Assembly (NCBI GenBank): GCA_021812745.1 | Contig: JAKAMS010000125.1 | Span: 1-7,139 of the forward strand | Direction: 5' to 3' | Source of the DNA: Bacteroidota bacterium | Lineage (GTDB): Bacteria > Bacteroidota > Ignavibacteria > Ignavibacteriales > Melioribacteraceae | DNA length: 7,139 nucleotides | Shown: in pieces, positions 1 to 6,127 of the stretch | Numbering within the stretch: the first letter of the stretch is position 1 | Layout of the letters: the number at the start of each line of letters is the position of its first letter | The notes under the pieces: generated by a model | The model's input: the letters and a program-made list of their open reading frames with translations, nothing else | The model's database searches: none | Told to the model about the DNA's origin: nothing | Translations under genes and position numbers: made by a program

Positions 1-821
1 TCTCTTTAGTATTTGGAAAAGCGTTCTGCAGCTGGATGTGTCCGGTTGGTTTTATTTCTGAAATGGTGGGAGACTTTGGCGACAAGATCTGGAAGAAACT
101 TTTTAAGCATAGAATAAAACTTCCAAGGTTTATTGATTATCCACTGCGATCAATAAAATATTTATTGTTAGCATTTTTTGCCTTCGCAATATTTTCCATG
201 ACGGAAACTGCGCTTGCGTTTTTTTTGAGTGATGCATACAATATAGCAGCTGATATAAAAATGTTTTACTTTTTTGCGAATATCTCCCGTTTTAGTCTAA
301 TAGTTATTGGCGTTTTGTTTCTACTTTCAGTTGTTATTAGAAATTTCTGGTGCAGATATCTATGTCCTTACGGCGCATTACTTGGATTGATTGGATTTTT
401 AAGCCCGAACAAAATCAAAAGAAACGCGACGAGTTGTATAGATTGCGGATTGTGCGCAAAAGCGTGTCCCTCATTCATAAAAGTTGATAAGGTTATTACT
501 GTTCATTCTGACGAATGTACTTCGTGTTTGAGTTGTGTGGACGCTTGTCCTGTTGCGGATACTCTAGAAGTCAAAAATATATTTGGGAAAAAGAAAGTCT
601 CAAAAAAAATTATTGCTGCAGGCGTGGTTTTAATTTTTATTGCGATAGCCGGAATAGGAATGCTCACAGGGCATTGGCACAATAAAGTTTCCAAAGAGGA
701 ATATTTGTTAATTCACAAACAGTTAAACAGCATTGGGCACCCCACAAGCCCCTCGGAAATAAAGGAACTTAATAGATCTACAGAAAAAGGAAAAACTAAA
801 GCAGAAGAAAAAATCAATTAA
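1..821 (+). CDS. NapH/YccM-type membrane 4Fe-4S polyferredoxin, 5' partial
   Basis: An inner-membrane iron-sulfur protein that relays electrons between a quinol or redox partner and another enzyme. The frame is open to the left edge: from base 3 it reads SLVFGKAFCSWMCPVG, so the ATG at 36 lies inside a conserved CxxxCP motif (27-44) and is not the start. Counting from that ATG, there are hydrophobic spans at about 41-66 and 77-101, a second CxxxCP (CRYLCP, 106-111), and two classical CxxCxxCxxxCP ferredoxin motifs (C134/137/140/144 and C161/164/167/171). A last membrane span at about 191-212 is followed by a charged, Lys/Glu-rich tail of about 50 residues. The paired CxxxCP motifs plus two 4Fe-4S motifs are typical of NapH, YccM and the C-terminal part of NosR. 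The partner enzyme is not visible, so the pathway cannot be named. A terminator follows, so the gene probably ends a transcription unit that begins to the left. Confidence 0.88.
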   Translation, partial: SLVFGKAFCSWMCPVGFISEMVGDFGDKIWKKLFKHRIKLPRFIDYPLRSIKYLLLAFFAFAIFSMTETALAFFLSDAYNIAADIKMFYFFANISRFSLIVIGVLFLLSVVIRNFWCRYLCPYGALLGLIGFLSPNKIKRNATSCIDCGLCAKACPSFIKVDKVITVHSDECTSCLSCVDACPVADTLEVKNIFGKKKVSKKIIAAGVVLIFIAIAGIGMLTGHWHNKVSKEEYLLIHKQLNSIGHPTSPSEIKELNRSTEKGKTKAEEKIN

Positions 822-878
822 CACAATAGGTCTGTAACAAGTCTTTCTCATTACAGCAATATTAATTTTATTATTTTT

Positions 879-901
879 GAGGCGGGATTAGCCGCCTTTT
901 C
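879..901 (+). terminator. Probable intrinsic terminator after the polyferredoxin gene
   Basis: The sequence AGGCGG (880-885), a six-base loop, and CCGCCT (892-897) form a perfect 6-bp GC-rich stem followed by a short T run (897-900). It stands out against a very AT-rich spacer, 58 bp after the stop codon of the iron-sulfur gene. The T run is short, so termination may be partial. It separates the iron-sulfur gene from the receptor gene. Confidence 0.7.
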
Positions 902-979
902 CTTCAGAGCAGCGGAATCAAATCCCAAAATAAAAACAACGAACCGCAGACATTCACAAACTATTATTGAACAAAGCAA

Positions 980-2929
980 ATGAAAATTATTTATACTTTT
1001 TTCCTCGTCTTTCTAATTGCATCTCAAATTTATTCACAAACAAAAACCGATTCTCTTAGAACATACAATCTTGGTGAAGTGATTGTAACATCTCAGCAGA
1101 GCAACATTATAAAATCATCCAGCGTTTTTGATGTTCACCTCGGCGCAATAGAATCTATCAACGGAACGGATATTTCGAAAGTCATCGGATACGAGCCGGG
1201 AGTATTCGTGTCAACCTCTTCAAAGAATGAATCGAAGATTTATTTGCGCGGCTTCGATCAAAGAGAGATTTCCGTTTTTATTGATGGAATTCCTATTTAT
1301 CAGCCGTACGACGGACTTGTGGATTTGAGCAACATACCAATTAATACAATCGAAAAAATTACGGTTACCAAAGGAATGCCCTCGCTGCTTTACGGAGCTA
1401 ATTCAATGGGAGGAACAATAAATCTTATTTCCAAAATAAATAAACGGGCGTTTGCGGCAGATATTAATTTGGAGTCCGGCTTTGCAAACAAAGGATCGGT
1501 TGGTTTAAACGGCACAATAGATAAAATATTTTATTCGTTGAACGGTACGTTTTCAAAATCCGAAGGATTTGATCTTCCAAAAACTTTTTCTGTTGCCAGA
1601 AATGAAAGCGGGAGAGAAAGAAAAAACAGCCAATTTGAAAACCGCGGCGGTATGTTAAAACTCGGTGTTAACGATTTACTTAATTTTGATTTGGTTTACA
1701 CGCTTATGTTAATTGATAATGAAAAAGGAATACCGACAGATATTTACACTTCGAAGCCGCGTTACTGGAGATTTAACGATTGGAATAAAACGGTTAATAA
1801 CCTCATGTTCAGAACTATTGTCGGGAATGATTTTGTGATAAAGGGTAATCTATTTTTTGAGCAATTTAAAAATGTTTTAGATTCTTATGACGATGCAACT
1901 TTTACAACACAAACAAAACCATATGCATTCCACTCTACTTATGATGATCATTCTCTCGGAATAAATTTAACCTCTTCTGTTAACACAAAACCGATTGGGT
2001 TAACAAGATTATCATTTTCTTACAGAAAGGATGTTCATAAAGAGGAGGGAAATTTTAACCAGGGGTTCAAAGATTATGAAGCTGATAATTTTAGTTTAGC
2101 AGCAGAACAGGATTTACAAATTGGCGGTAATCTGTTTGTTGTTGCCGGCGCTGGGCTAAATTTCTTAAAGCCTGTTTACGCTAACGGAGGCGCGCTTAGG
2201 TCATCCACTTCTGTTTTTAATGGAAACGTAGGAATAAATTTTAGTCCGGATGAAAGAATTAGTGTTCACGCGAATTTAGCAAGTAAAAGCCGGTTTCCAA
2301 CACTAAAAGAATTTTACAGCGAAACTGCCGGGCGTTATGTTTCTAATCAGAATTTGAGCCCAGAACAAAGCGTGAATGCAGAAGCCGGAATTTCATACTT
2401 GTATAACAAACAAAATAACATAGGCGTGACATTTTTTTATTCAACAATTAAAAATCTAATTCAGGAAGTTTCAGTTGGAGGCGGATTAAAGCAGTTCCAA
2501 AATATTGGCAAAGCTGTTTTCGCCGGTTTAGAGTTAACAGCGGATTATCAACTGGAAAATTTTAAGATAGATTTTAATTACACATATCTTTCCGCTAAAA
2601 ACAGGTCAGACAATGCCGTAACTGACATTCTTGAGTACAGACCTGAACAGTTGGCTGCTTTAATTCCTTCTTACACTTTTGAATTCGGACTTAACTTAGG
2701 CAGTGAAATTTCTTATACAGGAAAAGAGTACGGAGTTAATCTCGATACAAGTACGTTTGTTCCAATGTCCGATTATTTGCGGTTGAATTTTAGAGCATCG
2801 CAAAAAATATTTAACAACTATACACTCTACTTAAGAATTAACAATATATTAGATAAGTATTACGAATCGGATTATGGTTATCCGCAACCGGGAAGAGAAT
2901 TTATATTTGGAATAAAAATTAATTGGTAG
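980..2929 (+). CDS. TonB-dependent outer-membrane receptor
   Basis: An outer-membrane 22-strand barrel with an N-terminal plug that imports a scarce ligand using energy from TonB-ExbBD. The protein is 649 residues, a normal length for the siderophore/cobalamin-type subgroup. A signal peptide covers about residues 1-19 (hydrophobic core FFLVFLIAS, likely cut in IYS-Q). A TonB-box-like stretch, LGEVIVTS, lies at 31-38. The plug spans about 45-152, with characteristic IYLRGFD, VFIDGIP, IEKITVTKG and LLYGANSMGGTINLI segments. The rest is barrel with alternating aromatic strands, ending in a typical C-terminus (NNILDKYYES, then a final FGIKINW with terminal Trp). There is no N-terminal carboxypeptidase-like repeat of the SusC type, so a glycan-specific SusC role is less likely. 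There is no SusD partner either. The leader shows no cobalamin riboswitch or obvious Fur box that I can recognise, so the ligand is unknown. The Shine-Dalgarno is poor (only AAAGC just before the ATG), but the start is fixed by the signal peptide. Confidence 0.93.
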   Translation: MKIIYTFFLVFLIASQIYSQTKTDSLRTYNLGEVIVTSQQSNIIKSSSVFDVHLGAIESINGTDISKVIGYEPGVFVSTSSKNESKIYLRGFDQREISVFIDGIPIYQPYDGLVDLSNIPINTIEKITVTKGMPSLLYGANSMGGTINLISKINKRAFAADINLESGFANKGSVGLNGTIDKIFYSLNGTFSKSEGFDLPKTFSVARNESGRERKNSQFENRGGMLKLGVNDLLNFDLVYTLMLIDNEKGIPTDIYTSKPRYWRFNDWNKTVNNLMFRTIVGNDFVIKGNLFFEQFKNVLDSYDDATFTTQTKPYAFHSTYDDHSLGINLTSSVNTKPIGLTRLSFSYRKDVHKEEGNFNQGFKDYEADNFSLAAEQDLQIGGNLFVVAGAGLNFLKPVYANGGALRSSTSVFNGNVGINFSPDERISVHANLASKSRFPTLKEFYSETAGRYVSNQNLSPEQSVNAEAGISYLYNKQNNIGVTFFYSTIKNLIQEVSVGGGLKQFQNIGKAVFAGLELTADYQLENFKIDFNYTYLSAKNRSDNAVTDILEYRPEQLAALIPSYTFEFGLNLGSEISYTGKEYGVNLDTSTFVPMSDYLRLNFRASQKIFNNYTLYLRINNILDKYYESDYGYPQPGREFIFGIKINW

Positions 2930-2980
2930 AGAAAGAGCCGAAAATTTTAATTTACAACCAGAAATAAATAATGGTGGAAA

Positions 2981-3310
2981 ATGAAAATTGAAAATGTGCC
3001 GTTTACAGTTGTTAATTGGAACGAAGTTGTTCCTAAAGAATTTCCCGGAGAAACGGGTAAAGCATATTGGAAAATTTTTGAGAAAGGAAATATCAGAGCC
3101 CGAATAGTTGAGTACACTCCCGGATATCTTGCAGATCATTGGTGCAGCCGCGGTCATGTAATTTACATTTTGGAAGGTGAGTTGATTACAGAGTTAAAGG
3201 ACGGAAGAGTTTTTAAACTTATACCGGGGATGAGTTATCAAGTTGCCGATGATAATGAACCGCACAGATCTAGAACCGAAACTGGAACCAAAATGTTTGT
3301 TGTTGATTAA
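2981..3310 (+). CDS. Small cupin protein with D-H-W-C motif
   Basis: A 109-residue single-domain cupin matching the small family annotated as 'DHCW motif cupin fold protein'. The hallmark is D52-H53-W54-C55 followed by H59, then a typical cupin core: ILEGELITEL (63-72), a PGMSYQV turn (82-88), and the second-motif histidine H95 in EPHRS. It ends in the conserved-looking TKMFVVD. H53, H59 and H95 are plausible metal ligands by analogy with other cupins. It has no signal peptide or membrane span, so it is cytoplasmic. The length is the usual one for this family and the gene looks intact. It starts 51 bp after the receptor gene on the same strand with no terminator between, so the two may be co-transcribed. 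A GGTGG at 2973-2977 is close to the ATG. No biochemical role is established that I know of; do not infer an enzyme activity from the fold alone. Confidence 0.86.
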   Translation: MKIENVPFTVVNWNEVVPKEFPGETGKAYWKIFEKGNIRARIVEYTPGYLADHWCSRGHVIYILEGELITELKDGRVFKLIPGMSYQVADDNEPHRSRTETGTKMFVVD

Positions 3311-3405
3311 TCAAGAAATGGAATACCAATGTTTAGTAAATTTAATTCGGGGAAAAAAGACTGGTTCTAAAATAGATAGTTGGAATATCTTAGAATAAAT
3401 ATACT

Positions 3406-3412
3406 GGAGGAG
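3406..3412 (+). promoter_or_regulatory. Strong Shine-Dalgarno for the isomerase-like gene
   Basis: GGAGGAG ends two bases before the ATG at 3415. It is the clearest ribosome-binding site in the window, and it decides the start of the downstream gene even though the spacing is on the short side. Confidence 0.7.
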
Positions 3413-3414
3413 AA

Positions 3415-4668
3415 ATGAACGCAAACAGGAAGTTTGGTTTCATTTCCGTTTCAAGTTCTATAACTCAAACGCCGATAGAAGAGATAGTCGGAGAGTTAAT
3501 TCCCTCGCTGCACTCACTGGGCGGAGAACAATTTGCTGATGAAATGATAAACGCGCCACTGCCGGTTTATTATTTTGTTGTTACGGGAGGAACCGAAGAA
3601 AAAGTTTTGATACTCCAACGGGAAAGAAAAAAAGTTGTAAAGAACGAGCCGGTAATATTACTCGCCCATCCCGGGAACAATTCTCTTCCCGCGGCGTTGG
3701 AAATATTAGCGCGGCTCAATCAAGACGGTGATAAAGGGAAAATCATTTATCTTGATGACAATACAAATAAAGGCTGGCAAGAAGAATTAGAAAAAATTAT
3801 AAATCAGCACATTGTCTTTAATCAACTGAACAATACAAAAATTGGATTGATTGGTGAACCATCCGATTGGCTTGTAGCAAGTACTCCGGAATTATCTACG
3901 ATTAAAAATGTGTGGGGACCGACCGTAATTAAAATAAATTTGGAAGAGCTCAAATCACTGATTGATGAAGTTAAGGAAGAGCAAATAAGTGATGATCTCC
4001 ATTCGTTAACTGTAAGGGCAACAGAAATAAAAGAGCCGTCAAAAAAAGAGATGAAAAGCGCTGTAAAAGTTTACTCGGCTCTGAAACAATTAATTAAAAA
4101 ATATGGACTCACTTCAATCTCTGTCCGTTGTTTTGATTTAGTTACAGATTTAAAAACTACAGGATGTTTTGCATTATCAAAATTAAATGACGAAGGAATC
4201 GTTGCCGGATGTGAAGGAGACCTTGTGTCAACGTTTGGAATGTTGTGGGCTAATTTTTTAACAGATCAAATTGTGTGGATGGCAAATCCCGCACAATTAG
4301 ATGAATCAAATAATTCAATTTGGCTTGCACACTGTACTGTTCCAATGAGTATGGTTGAGAATTATAAATTGCGTTCACATTTTGAGTCGGGACTTGGTGT
4401 TGGTATCCAAGGAGAATTATCGAAAGGAAAAGTAACAGTATTGAGATTAGGCGGAAAAAATTTAGAAAAGATCTGGACCTCAAACGGAGAAATAATTGAA
4501 TCCGGTTCATCAGAAAATCTTTGCAGAACACAAGTGAAGGTTAAACTTCACGGATCGGCAAAGGCATCTGATTTACTTACTTCACCGCTAGGAAATCATG
4601 TTCTTTTGATGCGCGGCAGTTATGCTAAAGAATTGATAGAATGGTGGGAAACTTTTATTGAGAAATGA
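3415..4668 (+). CDS. L-fucose isomerase-superfamily protein, substrate unknown
   Basis: A 417-residue cytoplasmic protein related to the L-fucose/L-arabinose isomerase superfamily (the COG2407 type), which interconverts aldoses and ketoses with a divalent metal. The N-terminal half has Rossmann-like sandwich features, including VILLAHPGNNSLPAALEIL (80-98) and GLIGEPSDWLVAS (144-156), the latter strongly recalling this family. The C-terminal half carries AGCEGDLVSTF (264-274), QLDESNN (294-300), WLAHCTVP (303-310), and near the end GNHVLLMRGSYAKEL (393-407). By analogy with E. coli FucI (Glu, Asp and His metal ligands), E267, an Asp near 296 and H395 are candidate ligands; this assignment is inference. 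It is much shorter than FucI (about 590 residues), as is usual for the shorter relatives. Upstream lies the cupin (104-bp gap). A PfkB kinase lies nearby on the opposite strand and could act on the product. The exact substrate cannot be read from sequence, and some relatives may not be isomerases. Confidence 0.8.
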   Translation: MNANRKFGFISVSSSITQTPIEEIVGELIPSLHSLGGEQFADEMINAPLPVYYFVVTGGTEEKVLILQRERKKVVKNEPVILLAHPGNNSLPAALEILARLNQDGDKGKIIYLDDNTNKGWQEELEKIINQHIVFNQLNNTKIGLIGEPSDWLVASTPELSTIKNVWGPTVIKINLEELKSLIDEVKEEQISDDLHSLTVRATEIKEPSKKEMKSAVKVYSALKQLIKKYGLTSISVRCFDLVTDLKTTGCFALSKLNDEGIVAGCEGDLVSTFGMLWANFLTDQIVWMANPAQLDESNNSIWLAHCTVPMSMVENYKLRSHFESGLGVGIQGELSKGKVTVLRLGGKNLEKIWTSNGEIIESGSSENLCRTQVKVKLHGSAKASDLLTSPLGNHVLLMRGSYAKELIEWWETFIEK

Positions 4669-4677
4669 ACATCGTCA

Positions 4678-4695
4678 AAAGATGAAGCCATCTTT
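4678..4695 (+). terminator. Possible weak hairpin terminator after the isomerase-like gene
   Basis: AAAGATG (4678-4684), the loop AAGC, and CATCTTT (4689-4695) make a perfect 7-bp stem starting 9 bases after the stop codon. The stem is AT-rich, and only the TTT of its own right arm resembles a U tract (GTATAC follows). It may therefore be an mRNA 3'-end or stability hairpin and not a true terminator. Confidence 0.4.
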
Positions 4696-4782
4696 GTATA
4701 CTTATTTGCCCGATAATGTTCTCAAACAAACTAAACTATTATCTGATTTTTTACGATAATCTAGTAACAATGGAAACGATTT

Positions 4783-5184
4783 ATGAGAAGACTATTAATT
4801 ATTGTGACTATAATTAGCCTCGCTCTTTCTTTTAGTGCGTGTTCAACTGTTCTAAATACAACTACACAAGAGATAGGATTGAAGACCACTCCGACCAATG
4901 CAAAAATAACCGTTGACGGTAAAAAATTTGGGATGTCTCCGCAAGTAGTGAATGTTGACCGCGGATCTAATCATATAATTAAATTTGAGTTGGAGGGATA
5001 CGAAACGTACGAAACTCAGCTGACACGTAAAATTTCATTCTGGTTTTGGGGAAATGCACTCAACGGATTCATACCGGGAATGATTGTAGATATGTTTACG
5101 GGGTCAATGTATAATTTGCTGCCTGAAAAAATTGAAGTAGAATTAATCCCCGCAAAAATAGTTGCTCCGGTAAAGAAGAGATAA
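4783..5184 (+). CDS. PEGA-domain lipoprotein
   Basis: A 133-residue envelope protein. The N-terminus (MRR, hydrophobic 4-17, then SFSAC) looks like a lipoprotein signal with lipidated C20. The -3 position is Phe, not the usual Leu/Val, so the lipobox is slightly atypical. Residues about 31-66 match a PEGA domain, a small beta-rich surface module: LKTTPTNAKITVDGKKFG, then SPQVVNVDRG and IKFELEGYETYE. After this comes a hydrophobic, Gly-rich segment (about 75-112: FWFWGNAL, GFIPGMIVDMFTGSMYNLLPE) seen in similar small PEGA lipoproteins. This segment may associate with membrane or another protein. It ends in a short basic tail (VKKR). GGAAA at 4772-4776 is a plausible Shine-Dalgarno with 6-base spacing. 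The gene stands alone, after a 114-bp spacer, and runs tail to tail into the sugar kinase. Partner and function are unknown; an envelope structural or assembly role is the usual guess. Confidence 0.83.
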   Translation: MRRLLIIVTIISLALSFSACSTVLNTTTQEIGLKTTPTNAKITVDGKKFGMSPQVVNVDRGSNHIIKFELEGYETYETQLTRKISFWFWGNALNGFIPGMIVDMFTGSMYNLLPEKIEVELIPAKIVAPVKKR

Positions 5185-5189
5185 AAAAT

Positions 5190-6086
5190 TTAATTGTTTT
5201 TAAACACACTTTTATATTTTTCATAAAAAGAATCGTTTGCAGGAAGAGCCCCTTCTACGGTACATATTTCTCCGGCAAATTTATTGGCTATCTTATTGAT
5301 CTTTTCAATTTTCCAGCCATGTAAATAACCAAGACAAAGAATTGCAGAATAAGCATCTCCCGCACCTAAAGTATCAATAATTTTTTTTACCGAAGACTTC
5401 GTCTTGTTTGAACCGTCTTTTGAAAATAAATACGCGCCTTCTTCTCCAAGTGTAATACATAATAAATCTAAATTGTATTCATCAACCAATCTTTTGGCAG
5501 CATCTTTTATTTTATATTCTCTCTTAAACAATAGATCGGTAATAATTTTGAGTTCATCTTGATTTGTTTTAATTACGCTGCATTTGTTGAAAGTAGTAGA
5601 AATCATCTGTTCGTTAAAAAAATTATGACGGAGATTAAGATCGCTGAAGTACTTAATCTTTTCATTGAGAAGATGCTCAATAGTGCTTCTTGTAGTAAAA
5701 CTTCTTTGCGATAATGTTCCGAAGTAAAGCAAGTCGGTTTTTTTTGTAACTAACTTTTTAATCTCGTCTGTCAATTCTATGTAATCCCAGGCGCTTTCCG
5801 GTGAAATTGTAAACTGAGGAACTTTATTTTCTTGCAGCCGCAGATTCACTTTCCCGGTGGGATAATGTGGATCCATTGAAATATTTTTGCAATCAAACTT
5901 CTTTGATTTTAAGAACTTGAGAATTTCTCTGCCGTTTTTATCGCTGCCAACTCTCGAAACAAAATTTCCCTGCCCGTTTAATTTCCAAACATGATATATA
6001 AAGTTAAACGGTGCACCCCCAAGTTTTTTATATTCGGGATAAACATCATATAATATTTCGCCAATTGAAGTTATTCTGAAATTCAT
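5190..6086 (-). CDS. PfkB-family carbohydrate kinase (fructokinase-like)
   Basis: A 298-residue cytoplasmic ribokinase/PfkB-family kinase that transfers phosphate from ATP to a sugar hydroxyl. Near the N-terminus GEILYDV (9-15) supplies the substrate-binding Asp (D14), and GGAPFNFIYH (23-32) is the first PfkB signature region, of the type common in fructokinases. F42 to G47 (FVSRVG) followed by D49 and G52 fits the family pattern. NQDE (175-178) is the conserved metal-site region. The second signature DTLGAGDAYSA is at 238-248, with catalytic base D244 and the GAG anion hole. The length is normal and all key motifs are intact. Sugar specificity cannot be fixed; the fructokinase subgroup is the best match by motif style. 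AAGGA (complement of 6097-6101) lies 10 bases before the ATG. It lies 41 bp downstream of the phosphoesterase gene on the same strand and is probably co-transcribed with it. Its stop is 5 bp from that of the convergent lipoprotein gene. Confidence 0.92.
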   Translation of the reverse strand: MNFRITSIGEILYDVYPEYKKLGGAPFNFIYHVWKLNGQGNFVSRVGSDKNGREILKFLKSKKFDCKNISMDPHYPTGKVNLRLQENKVPQFTISPESAWDYIELTDEIKKLVTKKTDLLYFGTLSQRSFTTRSTIEHLLNEKIKYFSDLNLRHNFFNEQMISTTFNKCSVIKTNQDELKIITDLLFKREYKIKDAAKRLVDEYNLDLLCITLGEEGAYLFSKDGSNKTKSSVKKIIDTLGAGDAYSAILCLGYLHGWKIEKINKIANKFAGEICTVEGALPANDSFYEKYKSVFKNN

Positions 6087-6127
6087 ATTCCGCTTTTCCT
6101 TTCCAAGAAAAAATCTCGAAGAATATT

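Noticed and set aside
503..694. 63-codon minus-strand open frame inside the iron-sulfur gene
   Set aside because: It is antisense to the second ferredoxin motif and has no independent support.
872..879. TATTTTTG, matching the Bacteroidota -7 promoter pattern TAnnTTTG
   Set aside because: No TTTG element was found at the proper upstream distance, and the site merges into the terminator stem; such matches are common in AT-rich spacers.
822..979. Possible cobalamin riboswitch ahead of the TonB receptor
   Set aside because: The 158-bp spacer lacks the conserved B12-box type sequence; only a simple terminator hairpin is visible.
2971..2991. Six-codon open frame starting at an ATG that overlaps the cupin start
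   Set aside because: It is out of frame and very short; the ATGGTGG is more simply part of the weak ribosome-binding region of the cupin gene.
2849..3157. 102-codon open frame on the minus strand across the receptor end and the cupin start
   Set aside because: It lies opposite two well-supported genes, its product has no recognisable domain, and no ribosome-binding site was seen.
3380..3405. TTGGAA and TATACT as a sigma-70-like promoter before the isomerase-like gene
   Set aside because: The spacer is only 14 bases and the implied transcription start would remove the ribosome-binding site.
4250..4531. 93-codon minus-strand open frame inside the isomerase-like gene
   Set aside because: It is a shadow of a real gene; the hydrophobic and Leu-rich product is what antisense reading of AT-rich coding DNA gives.
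5393..5405. AAGAC-TTC-GTCTT small inverted repeat
   Set aside because: It lies inside the kinase coding region, is only five base pairs, and has no context suggesting a function.
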